This document shows positions 34,531 through 42,844 of a stretch of DNA of 64,000 bases, in pieces. Each line of letters starts with the position of its first letter. Position 1 is the stretch's first letter. The stretch is taken from the NCBI GenBank assembly GCA_016929095.1, contig JAFGJM010000010.1:158843-222842 (forward strand). Reading direction: 5' to 3'. Position numbers and translations under genes: made by a program. Under the pieces are notes generated by a model. That model ran no database searches and had not been told where the DNA came from. It saw nothing but the letters and a program-made list of their open reading frames with translations. The stretch comes from Anaerolineales bacterium (GTDB lineage Bacteria; Chloroflexota; Anaerolineae; Anaerolineales; UBA4823).

Positions 34531-37203
34531 ATGAATTCCTTGCTTGGAAAACACTGGCATCATCTACCTGAAAACGAAGTTCTTAACCTCCTGGAAACAA
34601 ATATACAAAAGGGATTGGATATATTTGAAATAAAACACCGCCAGGATCGTTTTGGTCTCAATGTTCTGACCCCCAAAAAAGAAAAAAGTGCATTGGTTCG
34701 TTTTCTGCATCAATTTAATAACCCGCTAATGATCATTTTACTTGTCGCCAGCCTGGTGACAGCTATCATGAAGGACCCCATAGATGCAGCGGTAATTTTC
34801 GGGGTGGTACTGGTCAACGCAGTCATCGGGTATATTCAGGAAGCGCAAGCTCAAAAGTCGATTGCTGCGTTGGCGAAAACGATGACCACCGAAGCTGTAG
34901 TTATTCGAAGCGGGAATGTGATTCGCCTGCCTGCGTCAGAACTAGTACCAGGTGATATTGTGCAATTACTATCTGGGGCACGTGTCCCGGCTGATCTACG
35001 CCTTTTGGCATCGCGGGATCTCCAAGTGACAGAAGCAGCACTTACAGGCGAATCACACCCGGTGGAGAAAGACGCCAGCCTCATTGTTAAGCAAGATACA
35101 GTATTGGCAGAGCGCCGCAATATGGCTTACGCTTCGACTCTTGTAACCTTTGGTTCTGCTACTGGCGTAGTAGTGGCTACCGGTGATGACAGCGAGGTGG
35201 GGAGAATCTCTCAATTAATTTCCAGCGCAGCCGAATTGGAAACGCCATTAACTCGAAAAATTGGGCAGTTCAGCCGGGTGCTACTGGTTGCCATTCTGAT
35301 TTTAGCTGCAATCACCTTTGGCATCGGCATCCTACGCGGCCAACCAGCATTAGATACCTTCATGGTGGCAGTTGCGCTGGCTGTTGGTGCTATCCCCGAA
35401 GGACTTCCCGCAGCGATAACAGTCACATTAGCGATTGGCGTCTCTCGTATGGCTCGTCGTCGCGCCATCATCCGTAATTTGCCAGCGGTAGAAACCCTGG
35501 GTTCCACTACCGTTATCTGCTCCGATAAAACCGGTACTCTCACTCAGAATCAAATGACAGTGAAAAAAATTTATACCTTAAGCGGGGTTTATGATGTTAG
35601 CGGTGTTGGTTATCAGCCAGATGGAGAAATTTCCGGAGATTGGACCAATGATGCGGCTGTGATTGAGACATTAAAGGCGGGATTTCTTTGTAATGACAGC
35701 CAGCTTGTCGAGAAAGAGGGGCAGTGGGCTATTCAGGGTGACCCCACAGAGGGGGCGCTATTGGTTGTTGCCCGCAAAGGCTCTCTCAACCTTGATAATT
35801 CAACCCTCCCTGCCCGGGTGGATTCTATCCCGTTTGATTCGCGGCACCAATATATGGCCACATTACATGAGGATGGTACGGTTTACATAAAAGGCGCGGC
35901 TGAGGTATTGCTCGATCTCTGCACCGGAGCGCTTGACCCCTCGGGTAATGTAACTTCATGCAATAGCAATGAATTTCGCCAGGCACTTGAAACAATAACC
36001 TCACAAGGTTTGCGTGTACTTGCCTTTGCCCGTTTGGATAAACCAGGCGCGAAAAAAATCAATTATGACACCATCACTGACCTGACACTTTTAGGTTTAC
36101 AAGGCATGATCGATCCACCCCGTGCGGAGGTTCTGGAAGCCATCCGCGTTAGCCAGCAAGCCGGTATTATTGTAAAAATGATCACTGGCGATCATGCTCT
36201 CACTGCTGCCGCTATCGGTAGACAAATTGGATTATGTCAGGATGATTGTTCAGCCGTGCTAACTGGTGCAGAACTTTCCCGACTTTCTGACGCTGAGTTG
36301 ATCGAGCAAGCCGAAAAGGTTAACGTGTTTGCCCGTGTAGCTCCCGAGCAGAAGCTGCGCCTGGTGGAGGCTTTGCAAGCACGCAACCAAGTGGTGGCGA
36401 TGACTGGCGATGGCGTGAACGATGCCCCGGCACTCAAACAAGCCAATATTGGAATAGCGATGGGTATCACCGGTACAGATGTATCCAAAGAAGCGTCGGA
36501 TATGATCCTGACTGATGATAACTTCAATTCGATTGAAGCCGCAATAGAGGAGGGGCGAGGCGTCTATGATAACCTGATCAAGTTTATTGTCTGGACGTTA
36601 CCAACCAACCTGGGTGAAGGTCTGGTACTGCTGGCAGCTATTGTCATCGGGGCTACTCTACCCATCTTGCCTATCCAAATCTTATGGATCAACATGGTGA
36701 CGGTGGCGGTGTTGGGGATTTCCCTATCACTTGAGGCAAAGGAACCCGGCTTAATGCGCCGTAAGCCGCGCAATCCTAAGGCACCCATTCTTGATGGTGT
36801 GCTGATTTGGCGTATCGTCTTGGTGAGCTTGATCATCTTGGCGGGAGCTTTCGGTTTATTCGAGTATGAACTGGGGCGTGGATCATCTTTGGCTGAAGCT
36901 CGTACAGTAGCAGTAAACGTGGTTATTTTCGTTGAGATGTTCTACCTGTTCAACGCACGCTCGCTAACGCTCTCTCCTTTTCAATTGGGTTTTTTCTCTA
37001 ACTGGTGGTCGGTAGGCGGTGCGATTTTGATGGTGTTGATCCAGTTATTGTTTACCTATGCACCTTTCATGAATATCATTTTTTACAGCGCACCAATTTC
37101 TCTGTTACCCTGGCTGGGTGTGCTTATAGTCAGTGTTGCAGCATACATCATCATCGAGGTTGAAAAATGGTTTCGGCGCAAGTTAAACGCTGGTATAAAA
37201 TAA
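34531..37203 (+). CDS. P-type (P2A-like) cation-transporting ATPase
   Basis: 890 aa with the whole P-type set: N-terminal cation domain, LTGES (actuator), PEGLPA in helix M4, phosphorylated aspartate in SDKTGTLTQNQ, KGAAEVLL, MITGDHALTA, and MTGDGVNDAPALKQANIGIAMG. The overall order matches calcium-type pumps, but in helix M6 the calcium ligand aspartate of NxVTD is replaced (INMVTVAVLG), so the ion may not be calcium. A GTG at 34522 is possible, but AAAGGTGG spaces correctly to the ATG at 34531. Followed by a CBS-domain gene, the pair recalling ctpF and hrp1 of the mycobacterial DosR dormancy regulon. Confidence 0.9.
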   Translation: MNSLLGKHWHHLPENEVLNLLETNIQKGLDIFEIKHRQDRFGLNVLTPKKEKSALVRFLHQFNNPLMIILLVASLVTAIMKDPIDAAVIFGVVLVNAVIGYIQEAQAQKSIAALAKTMTTEAVVIRSGNVIRLPASELVPGDIVQLLSGARVPADLRLLASRDLQVTEAALTGESHPVEKDASLIVKQDTVLAERRNMAYASTLVTFGSATGVVVATGDDSEVGRISQLISSAAELETPLTRKIGQFSRVLLVAILILAAITFGIGILRGQPALDTFMVAVALAVGAIPEGLPAAITVTLAIGVSRMARRRAIIRNLPAVETLGSTTVICSDKTGTLTQNQMTVKKIYTLSGVYDVSGVGYQPDGEISGDWTNDAAVIETLKAGFLCNDSQLVEKEGQWAIQGDPTEGALLVVARKGSLNLDNSTLPARVDSIPFDSRHQYMATLHEDGTVYIKGAAEVLLDLCTGALDPSGNVTSCNSNEFRQALETITSQGLRVLAFARLDKPGAKKINYDTITDLTLLGLQGMIDPPRAEVLEAIRVSQQAGIIVKMITGDHALTAAAIGRQIGLCQDDCSAVLTGAELSRLSDAELIEQAEKVNVFARVAPEQKLRLVEALQARNQVVAMTGDGVNDAPALKQANIGIAMGITGTDVSKEASDMILTDDNFNSIEAAIEEGRGVYDNLIKFIVWTLPTNLGEGLVLLAAIVIGATLPILPIQILWINMVTVAVLGISLSLEAKEPGLMRRKPRNPKAPILDGVLIWRIVLVSLIILAGAFGLFEYELGRGSSLAEARTVAVNVVIFVEMFYLFNARSLTLSPFQLGFFSNWWSVGGAILMVLIQLLFTYAPFMNIIFYSAPISLLPWLGVLIVSVAAYIIIEVEKWFRRKLNAGIK

Positions 37204-37313
37204 TTTTGGCAGCTTAGCCAATCAATGTGAAGAGTCACCATTCAACAGATAGGCTATGAAATTGTGAGTCAATCATAGACTCTATTCTATTAAATTATAG
37301 CAAGGAGATCGAA

Positions 37314-37748
37314 ATGAATACCGTGCGACAGTTACTTAAGGCAAAAGGTGAACACGTATGGACTATTTCAAAGGAAGCGACTGTTACAGATGGCTTAAAA
37401 TTAATGTTTGAGAAACGTATTAGCTCGCTGGTGGTCATCGAAGACTCTCAGGTTGTCGGGATTTTCACTGAGCGCGATTTTTCTCGAAAGTTAGGCTCCA
37501 AACGCGTAGACCCTGAGCAAACCCGAATTGAGGACGTGATGACAAGAGAATTGATCACCGTTAAACCAACCCAAACTGTTAATGAGTGTATGACATTGAT
37601 GGTGGATTACCACATTCGCCACTTACCGGTGATGGATGATGATCGCTTGGTTGGCATCATTTCAGTTGGCGATGTAGTACAAGATATTATTGAAGAATTG
37701 GAATTTCACGTAGAGCAGCTAACCAGTTATATTCAAGGCCTTCGGTGA
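37314..37748 (+). CDS. Tandem CBS-domain protein
   Basis: 144 aa that is essentially two CBS motifs (residues 10-65 and 75-135): VTDGLKLMFEKRISSLVVIEDSQVVGIFTERDFSR and VNECMTLMVDYHIRHLPVMDDDRLVGIISVGDVV. Such stand-alone pairs bind adenine nucleotides and sense energy state, or act as hypoxic-response proteins. The start follows AGCAAGGAGATCGAA. It is 110 bp behind the ATPase, so either the same operon or a promoter of its own. Confidence 0.9.
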   Translation: MNTVRQLLKAKGEHVWTISKEATVTDGLKLMFEKRISSLVVIEDSQVVGIFTERDFSRKLGSKRVDPEQTRIEDVMTRELITVKPTQTVNECMTLMVDYHIRHLPVMDDDRLVGIISVGDVVQDIIEELEFHVEQLTSYIQGLR

Positions 37749-38083
37749 TTTTTCTGAGATATTGATTGCAATAAGATAAAAAAATCATCAGTAAGTATTA
37801 AGGATTACCTGGATATTCTAGTGATAGCATAAGCCACTATGTTTCTAAAACACGTCTTATAGATACTCGTCTAAAAGTTTTTTACTTTAATTGATTGTAT
37901 TGTTGTATTGATTTTTCTTTGTTCTGCTTTGTGGGTGAAAATTTTTAGTAAGAATTTATTGTTCAAGTTTTTTAATGTTTACCAATAATGGAAATACCAA
38001 TTTCGTTTGCAATCAGCTTCGCTCGTAGAAGAGGAAAGCAGGTTAATAATGTTCCGAGTGATAATGAACATATTCATCTTTTA
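37749..38083. other. AT-rich gap between converging CBS and membrane-peptide genes
   Basis: 335 bp with no coding frame, no clear terminator and no recognised repeat. T-rich stretches on both strands are the only feature. Confidence 0.5.
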
Positions 38084-38176
38084 TTACCCCTGTTGAAGAA
38101 GTGCGAAGATAAAAGCTAATAAAACTACAACCAATCCAATAAAAATAGCAATCCATGTAGCAACTCGCTGACGCAT
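38084..38176 (-). CDS. 30-residue single-helix membrane peptide behind the flavocytochrome gene
   Basis: An unusually small but well-supported gene. The sequence starts MRQRVATWIAIFIG and ends AFIFALLQQG: positively charged N-terminus, one hydrophobic helix of about 22 residues, polar C-terminus. The start codon has TTTAAGGAGGATTT, a near-ideal ribosome-binding site that overlaps the stop codon of the reductase gene 9 bp away, so translation of the two is coupled. By analogy with CydX and similar small subunits it may assemble with the reductase; no function is known. Confidence 0.72.
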   Translation of the reverse strand: MRQRVATWIAIFIGLVVVLLAFIFALLQQG

Positions 38177-38185
38177 AAATCCTCC

Positions 38186-39517
38186 TTAAACCAGATTAAA
38201 TCGTTCGGAATGAAAATCACCCATAGGAATACCAAGCTGAATTAGTGCTTTTTCCACAGCATCCATCATGGGATCCGGTCCGCAAATAAAAATTTCAATC
38301 CTGTCAGGTATGTGTTCTACTAGCAAGTGCCGTTCCAGGATTTCAGCGGTTACAAAACCTTTTTCACCACGCCAACCTTCTGGTGGAGATTTAAGAACAT
38401 GGACTACCTTGAGATTTAATTTTTGAGGTAATTCTTCGATTTCTTCCAGAAAGGTAGCTGCCTCAAGCGTTTTATTGGCATAGATGAGAGTGAGATGCCG
38501 TGAATCGCCCCTATCAGCCAAAGTACGAAGCATTGACATAATCGGTGTGATTCCGATACCCCCCGCGATGAAAGCGAACCTCTCTGAATGAGGATGACGA
38601 TCGATGCTGAAAGACCCATAAGGACCATCAACATAAACCCGTTGAGTCTTGGATAAATTTTTGATGGAAGCAGTAAAATCCCCCAATTCTTTAATTGTGA
38701 AAAATAATTGCGTGCTTTTCTCTGCGCTGCCAGAGAATGAAAATGGGTGCTCGTGATCTTGAAAAGGCGAATCCCATGCTGTGATCCAGGCAAACTGACC
38801 GGGTTGGAAATAAAAAGGTTTGTTGTTTTCGGGACGCAGCGCAACTGTCCAGGCATTACCGCGTTCAGGAACGACTTCTTCGACGAGATAAGCATTGCGT
38901 AGTAATATAATTGGTTTGACAACCCGCACCCAGGTCAAAATCCCGATCCAAAAAATACCATAAAACCCCCAAAAGAGCTGTTTCCAAAGAGTGTTGAGGT
39001 AGTAACCTCGCAACTCAATATGAGTTATAGCCAGCGCCACAGCTCCTATAGCCATAATACCATGCCATATACGCCATCGATCATATTCGATTCGCAATTT
39101 TTTGCGCCAGACAGAGAAAATGATCAATGCTGCCAGCAAAATTAGCGAAATCACCCCAAAGCGGGCTGCCCAAGGTGCTGTTGCCAGGTTGAGTAGGCGG
39201 AGAAGGTCAGGATCAAAAATGAATAAAATCAAGGGATGGGCAAGAATTAAAGCGAAGGTGACCAAAGATATTTGACGATGAAAGAAATACACAATATCAC
39301 TGCCGTAAGGCGCTTTGATGGCTTTAAAGCGGGCTGTCAAAACAAACTGTAGCCCTACCATTGCAAAGCCAGAATATCCTAAACCAATTGATAGATCACG
39401 CCAAAATTCTCTACCAGCAGGTCGTGGTCCAGCCAGCAAAATTAATAGCGGTGTAAGCGTGATTAACAGATAAACCCCTATCCAGAAAATTCCTTGCAAA
39501 ATACGCTTTGTCATCAT
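38186..39517 (-). CDS. Ferric-reductase-like membrane flavocytochrome (FRE/NOX type)
   Basis: 443 aa. Residues 1-210 form a six-helix heme b domain with two H-x13-H pairs (FFHRQISLVTF..LAHP and WHGIMAIGAV..AITHIE), as in ferric reductases and NADPH oxidases. Residues 215-310 are the FAD domain (FYFQPGQFAWITAWDSP, HPFSFSGS) and 315-443 the NAD(P) domain (FIAGGIGITPIMSMLRTL, ICGPDPMMDAVEKAL). Electrons pass from NAD(P)H across the membrane to an external acceptor, perhaps ferric iron or oxygen. No ribosome-binding site is evident at 39517; MMTKR start kept. The 280 bp upstream (39518-39797) hold no convincing gene. Confidence 0.88.
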   Translation of the reverse strand: MMTKRILQGIFWIGVYLLITLTPLLILLAGPRPAGREFWRDLSIGLGYSGFAMVGLQFVLTARFKAIKAPYGSDIVYFFHRQISLVTFALILAHPLILFIFDPDLLRLLNLATAPWAARFGVISLILLAALIIFSVWRKKLRIEYDRWRIWHGIMAIGAVALAITHIELRGYYLNTLWKQLFWGFYGIFWIGILTWVRVVKPIILLRNAYLVEEVVPERGNAWTVALRPENNKPFYFQPGQFAWITAWDSPFQDHEHPFSFSGSAEKSTQLFFTIKELGDFTASIKNLSKTQRVYVDGPYGSFSIDRHPHSERFAFIAGGIGITPIMSMLRTLADRGDSRHLTLIYANKTLEAATFLEEIEELPQKLNLKVVHVLKSPPEGWRGEKGFVTAEILERHLLVEHIPDRIEIFICGPDPMMDAVEKALIQLGIPMGDFHSERFNLV

Positions 39518-39797
39518 ATATCATCCATATTTATCTTAAGAGAAATCCCCTTGGTAGATTCTCCATAAAAGTATCATCCTTCTTGCTGCATGCTACAATT
39601 TCTTACTGTGATTCATTGGAATATGCCATGTTTGTGTCTAGAGAACGAATCTAAAGATCAGGAACTGACTGAAGCCATAAAAAATTTGATTAATCCAGAA
39701 GGCTCAAGGCGTGTACCCATATTTCTAGTATTTCTCTCTACCAACCTTTTGATGATTCCTGCGCAGGTAAGATTGCGGGAATTTATTCAAATGCGAC

Positions 39798-40874
39798 CTA
39801 CATAGTATCCAATTTGACGGGGGTGATAAATCCTTCCGGTTTGATGACCAGGATTGAACTATCCACTTTGCGCAAAACTTTTTCGGCGGTGTTACCAATA
39901 AGCAACCCTGCTATACCTGCACGGCTGATTGTGCCCATTATTATGAGTTCTATTGCCTTCGTCTGAGCAAGCTCAGCAATCAATTCTCCAGCTTCCCCTT
40001 TCAATAAATATACATTGTGTTTCAGGTCTTCTAAAGGATGCTGTTGTAAAAATTCGATCAAAGATTGACGACGTGCTTCTTTGGTCTCTCGAAGCAATCC
40101 TTCAATTTGATCGGTTGAAAATTCTCCTCGCCCCCTAATTATCGATTCCCCAACCATTCTCCAGGCATGAATAATCAGAAGTTCGCTTTGTCCCAACCTG
40201 GCTAACGAAGTAGCCAGCTCGATTATTTTTGTGTTGAGCGCAGTTCGTACCTTATCTTCCTGATCCAGGTCCACGGCAGCGAGTATGCGTTCAAATTGTC
40301 TGTTTTGGCTGGGTTTGATGACCCAAACCGGGCAGGGGCATTTGCGCATAAGGTGTACCGTAGTGTTTCCGAACCGTATGTCTTTTAAACTACCGTTACC
40401 TTCAGCAGTGATCATGACCAGATCGTGTTGGTTTCGCAATACTTCTTTGATGATTTCGATGAATGGTATGCCCAAAAAGGTTTTACTACGCACTGGTATT
40501 CCGGCTTGTTGTATTGCGGTAACAAATTGCTGGAGATTGCGCTTTTCCTCCTGCATGATATATTCCTGGATATCAATCACTAGTTTTTCTGTCGTATCAT
40601 CCTTAGTTTTCCATTCTTCATTCAGAGATTCAGATGATGTTGATACGGGCGGTATAGATATTAACTCTTCAATAATATTGATTGTTGGCGGCTGCACCTC
40701 GCCCGCTGGTTTTTGTAATCCTGGTTTCGGGAGAATGGAGGGTGTTTCTTCAATAACATCAATTACTTTCAAGGAAGCCTGATTTCTTTGAGCCAAATCT
40801 ACAGCATGAAAAAGAAGAGCCCGGTTATCAGTGTTACTATTGAAGACCACCAGAATATTTTTAAAGCGTTTCAT
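39798..40874 (-). CDS. Tandem universal stress protein (two UspA domains)
   Basis: 358 aa. Domain 1 (residues 1-185) begins KNILVVFNSNTDNRALLFHAVDLAQ and ends FGNTTVHLMRKCPCPVWVIKP, with an inserted polar linker around 45-90. Domain 2 (190-350) begins FERILAAVDLDQEDKVRTALN and has the ATP loop IIMGTISRAGIAGLLIGNTAEKVLRKVDSSILVIKP (G-x2-G-x9-G-N/S-T). The C-terminal domain therefore likely binds ATP. Start 40874 follows TTAGGAGGATACGAC. A TGAATGAATA motif, shared with the ATPase promoter region, lies about 125 bp upstream. Confidence 0.9.
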   Translation of the reverse strand: MKRFKNILVVFNSNTDNRALLFHAVDLAQRNQASLKVIDVIEETPSILPKPGLQKPAGEVQPPTINIIEELISIPPVSTSSESLNEEWKTKDDTTEKLVIDIQEYIMQEEKRNLQQFVTAIQQAGIPVRSKTFLGIPFIEIIKEVLRNQHDLVMITAEGNGSLKDIRFGNTTVHLMRKCPCPVWVIKPSQNRQFERILAAVDLDQEDKVRTALNTKIIELATSLARLGQSELLIIHAWRMVGESIIRGRGEFSTDQIEGLLRETKEARRQSLIEFLQQHPLEDLKHNVYLLKGEAGELIAELAQTKAIELIIMGTISRAGIAGLLIGNTAEKVLRKVDSSILVIKPEGFITPVKLDTM

Positions 40875-41355
40875 GTCGTATCCTCCTAATGGTTTTGGCG
40901 ACCAAGAGAATGAAATATTATTAGATTGTTTGCTGTTAAGGTTAATTTACCATATTGTGGGTTGAGATGTTATTCGAATTAAATTTCCGTAATTACATTT
41001 ATTCATTCAGTATTTATTATATTTTTTTCGGATAATATTATAAAGGATGGCTGGATAGAACCTGTGATAAGCTTCTCCGAAAGGAGAAAAACTCATAATT
41101 TTAATAAAAAATATTCTCGAGAAATTATTCATGGATATGTCTTGATGCAGATATCGAGTTCTTTTTTTCTCTGAATGAATACTTTTTCAACACTCTCACC
41201 TGAAATTATTTGACAAAATCGTTGATGTTGATTCATTAACTTATCCCAATTTTTATCGCTTCCCCTAAAAAAATGTCGAAATGAATATCATGAAAAATAA
41301 TTCTAAAGGATATATTCTTCAAGCAAGGTAATTCATAATGGATATACCTGCATGT
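40875..41355. other. Long AT-rich gap upstream of the universal stress gene
   Basis: About 480 bp without a coding frame. Contains a minus-strand TGAATGAATA (41000-41009), the right copy of the 27-bp direct repeat (41172-41198) and GAGAAGCTTCTC-like and other small dyads around 41068-41090. The USP promoter should be here but was not placed. Confidence 0.5.
41172..41198 (+). repeat. 27-bp direct repeat, right copy
   Basis: 25 of 27 bases match 34441-34467, in the same orientation. No plus-strand gene follows, which favours either a flanking repeat of a 6.7-kb segment or a relocated regulatory site. Confidence 0.6.
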
Positions 41356-41389
41356 AAAAACCCAAAACGCCCGATTGTGGGCGTTTTGG
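41356..41389 (-). terminator. Terminator of the initiator tRNA gene
   Basis: An 11-bp perfect stem (41362-41372 with 41379-41389), 6-nt loop, then GTTTTT on the minus strand, beginning 7 bp after the tRNA 3' end. It shows the tRNA is a transcription unit of its own end. Confidence 0.88.
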
Positions 41390-41395
41390 TAATAG

Positions 41396-41485
41396 TAGCG
41401 GGGCTTGGACTCGATACCCCTTTGGGGTACTTACCAAGGACCTTCGGGTTATGAGCCCGACGAGCTGCCACTGCTCCACCCCGCA
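41396..41485 (-). tRNA. Initiator tRNA-fMet(CAT) with an 18-nt insertion in the T-loop
   Basis: Anticodon CAT at 41451-41453. Initiator hallmarks are present: three G:C pairs at the base of the anticodon stem (TCGGG-CTCATAA-CCCGA), A11:T24 in the D-stem and a T1/T72 mismatch at the acceptor end. The T-stem is perfect (CTTGG / CCAAG), but the 7-nt loop TTCGAGT is split after its first T by 18 nt (41415-41432) that themselves form a 6-bp hairpin, TACCCC-AAA-GGGGTA. Without the insertion the gene is a normal 72-nt tRNA (CCA not encoded). Whether the RNA is functional, spliced or a decayed extra copy is unknown; all stems outside the insertion are intact and a strong terminator follows. Confidence 0.8.
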
Positions 41486-41529
41486 TCGGGGATAATGATG
41501 CCCGCCAATCGCATAGCGAATGGCTTCTG

Positions 41530-41685
41530 TCACTTGCCCGGCTGATAGAAACCATTGACTGGCACGCTGGTGAAGTACATCAACCCAAACAAGATTTCAT
41601 GCCCATGCCAGGCTGTTTCAGTTGCCTGGCTCTCGTATTGAGAAGCTGATTCGGCCCGATATTCACTGGGGGGTTGGTCGTTCAT
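41530..41685 (-). pseudogene. Truncated N-terminus of a class I methyltransferase (51 codons)
   Basis: Start overlaps the TfoX-like stop (ATGA). The 51 residues contain ETAWHGHEILFGLMYFTSV..YQPGK, which resembles the N-terminal helix of SAM-dependent methyltransferases of the type W(H/Y)GxExxFGLxY...xPGE that should continue into the LDIGxGTG SAM loop. Instead a stop follows, and the tRNA gene begins 44 bp later. Either a remnant cut off by a rearrangement at the tRNA or a chance small frame; the family resemblance is from memory. Confidence 0.4.
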
Positions 41686-42032
41686 TTCTCACCCGCTTTT
41701 ATCGATTTACTGCGTTTCCTGGGTTTTGGATTTTTCAACAATTCCTTTTCGGTAATGCCGATCAATCCGCTAAACCATTCGCGGTCATCCAAATGCTCTT
41801 CGATCAGAAAAGAATTTTTAGCCCCGGGGTAGGGCGGTGCCTCGACGACCTCGCCGATGTACCGATTGCCCTCTGCGGTCGGTTTGACGAATACCCGGTT
41901 GTCACACACCAACGCCACCACGATGCCATTGCAGTAGATAGCATATTCGCCAAACATCTTTCGATAAGTGATGTGTCCTGCCTCCGCACATTGTTCGGTC
42001 ACATAATCAACAAATTCTATATCGGATGCCAT
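41682..42032 (-). CDS. TfoX N-terminal-domain protein
   Basis: 116 aa. VDYVTEQCAEAGHITYRKMFGEYAIYCNGIVVALVCDNRVFVKPT is the TfoX/Sxy N-terminal domain (KMFGxYxxYxxGxxxxLxxDxxLYxK). Full-length TfoX proteins control competence in some proteobacteria, but stand-alone N-terminal domains are common in other phyla with no known role. The basic tail (KPRKRSKSIKAGEK) is polar. The stop overlaps the start of the small downstream frame. Confidence 0.85.
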   Translation of the reverse strand: MASDIEFVDYVTEQCAEAGHITYRKMFGEYAIYCNGIVVALVCDNRVFVKPTAEGNRYIGEVVEAPPYPGAKNSFLIEEHLDDREWFSGLIGITEKELLKNPKPRKRSKSIKAGEK

Positions 42033-42078
42033 ATTACCCTTATCCTACTATTGAAGATTTATCAAGAAAAACGGTTGA

Positions 42079-42813
42079 TTAACGGCGTGTTTTCATATGC
42101 TTGCGGAACACCCTGCTAAGAAGGATGCCATTGATGATTAATACCAGCCAGTCCACAGATAATACTATAACTTCGAAGCGATCCTTACGGTCTAACCCAA
42201 AATTAATCGAGATAGCAGCCAGCGAGACAATAGCCAGAATAAATGCGATGATAAAAATCCAGCGGATGGCTGATTCCAAACGGTCTTTTTGCGAGAACAC
42301 CGCAGCCATAAACAGGAATGACAGGCTCATGAGTAAATATCCCAAATCTTCGAGCGCAATGAACACGCCATGTACATTGTATTGGATCAAGGCTGCCAAA
42401 CCATCGGTTTCACCATGCATCAGGCTTATGGGGATTACAGATACCTGAATAAAGTAATCCACGATCAATATCAAAGCGGACATCGCCGCGAAGAGCAACC
42501 CGATCTGGCTGAATATCTTTTTTTCTTCGTTAGCATAGAAATGGATAGACACCATGAATGCCACATAAGCGAGCAGCATGGGGATAGCCAGATACATCCA
42601 TAGAAAATCTCTGGGGTACTGGCTGATCGTGTCCAGATAAGGATAATCGATGCATCCCTCCGCGCAGTTAGCCCCGGATATCGGGATAGCGATTATCGCC
42701 AGGGCAAACGTGACAACCGTCAATGCGGCGGTTGTGATTGCCGAATAGAAACCGACCAGGCTTGAATTTGGTGTGGTAAATTTTGAAGTATTCCCTTTAT
42801 TGTTAACCGCCAT
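42079..42813 (-). CDS. Six-helix membrane protein of unknown function
   Basis: 244 aa with six hydrophobic segments (about residues 20-48, 68-92, 100-128, 145-172, 180-204, 212-236). Between helices 1 and 2 is an extracytoplasmic loop with two cysteines (GANCAEGCIDYP) that could form a disulfide. I do not recognise a family motif. The start at 42813 has GAGTCGATGAGGACAAAAA upstream. It lies 31 bp behind the TrmH-MarR gene on the same strand, so probably co-transcribed. Confidence 0.65.
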   Translation of the reverse strand: MAVNNKGNTSKFTTPNSSLVGFYSAITTAALTVVTFALAIIAIPISGANCAEGCIDYPYLDTISQYPRDFLWMYLAIPMLLAYVAFMVSIHFYANEEKKIFSQIGLLFAAMSALILIVDYFIQVSVIPISLMHGETDGLAALIQYNVHGVFIALEDLGYLLMSLSFLFMAAVFSQKDRLESAIRWIFIIAFILAIVSLAAISINFGLDRKDRFEVIVLSVDWLVLIINGILLSRVFRKHMKTRR

Positions 42814-42844
42814 TTTTTGTCCTCATCGACTCACGCATTGTTTC

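Noticed and set aside
39590..39805. 71-codon plus-strand frame between the flavocytochrome and USP genes
   Set aside because: No ribosome-binding site, no family resemblance, and it runs into the 3' end of the opposite-strand USP gene.
34441..41198. Integrative element with att sites formed by the 27-bp repeats
   Set aside because: No integrase, relaxase or phage gene lies between the repeats, and neither copy overlaps the tRNA; kept only as a possible rearrangement or operator.
41396..41485. tRNA with a group I intron or an archaeal-type intron
   Set aside because: The insert is only 18 nt, lies in the T-loop and not in the anticodon loop, and lacks group I core or bulge-helix-bulge features.
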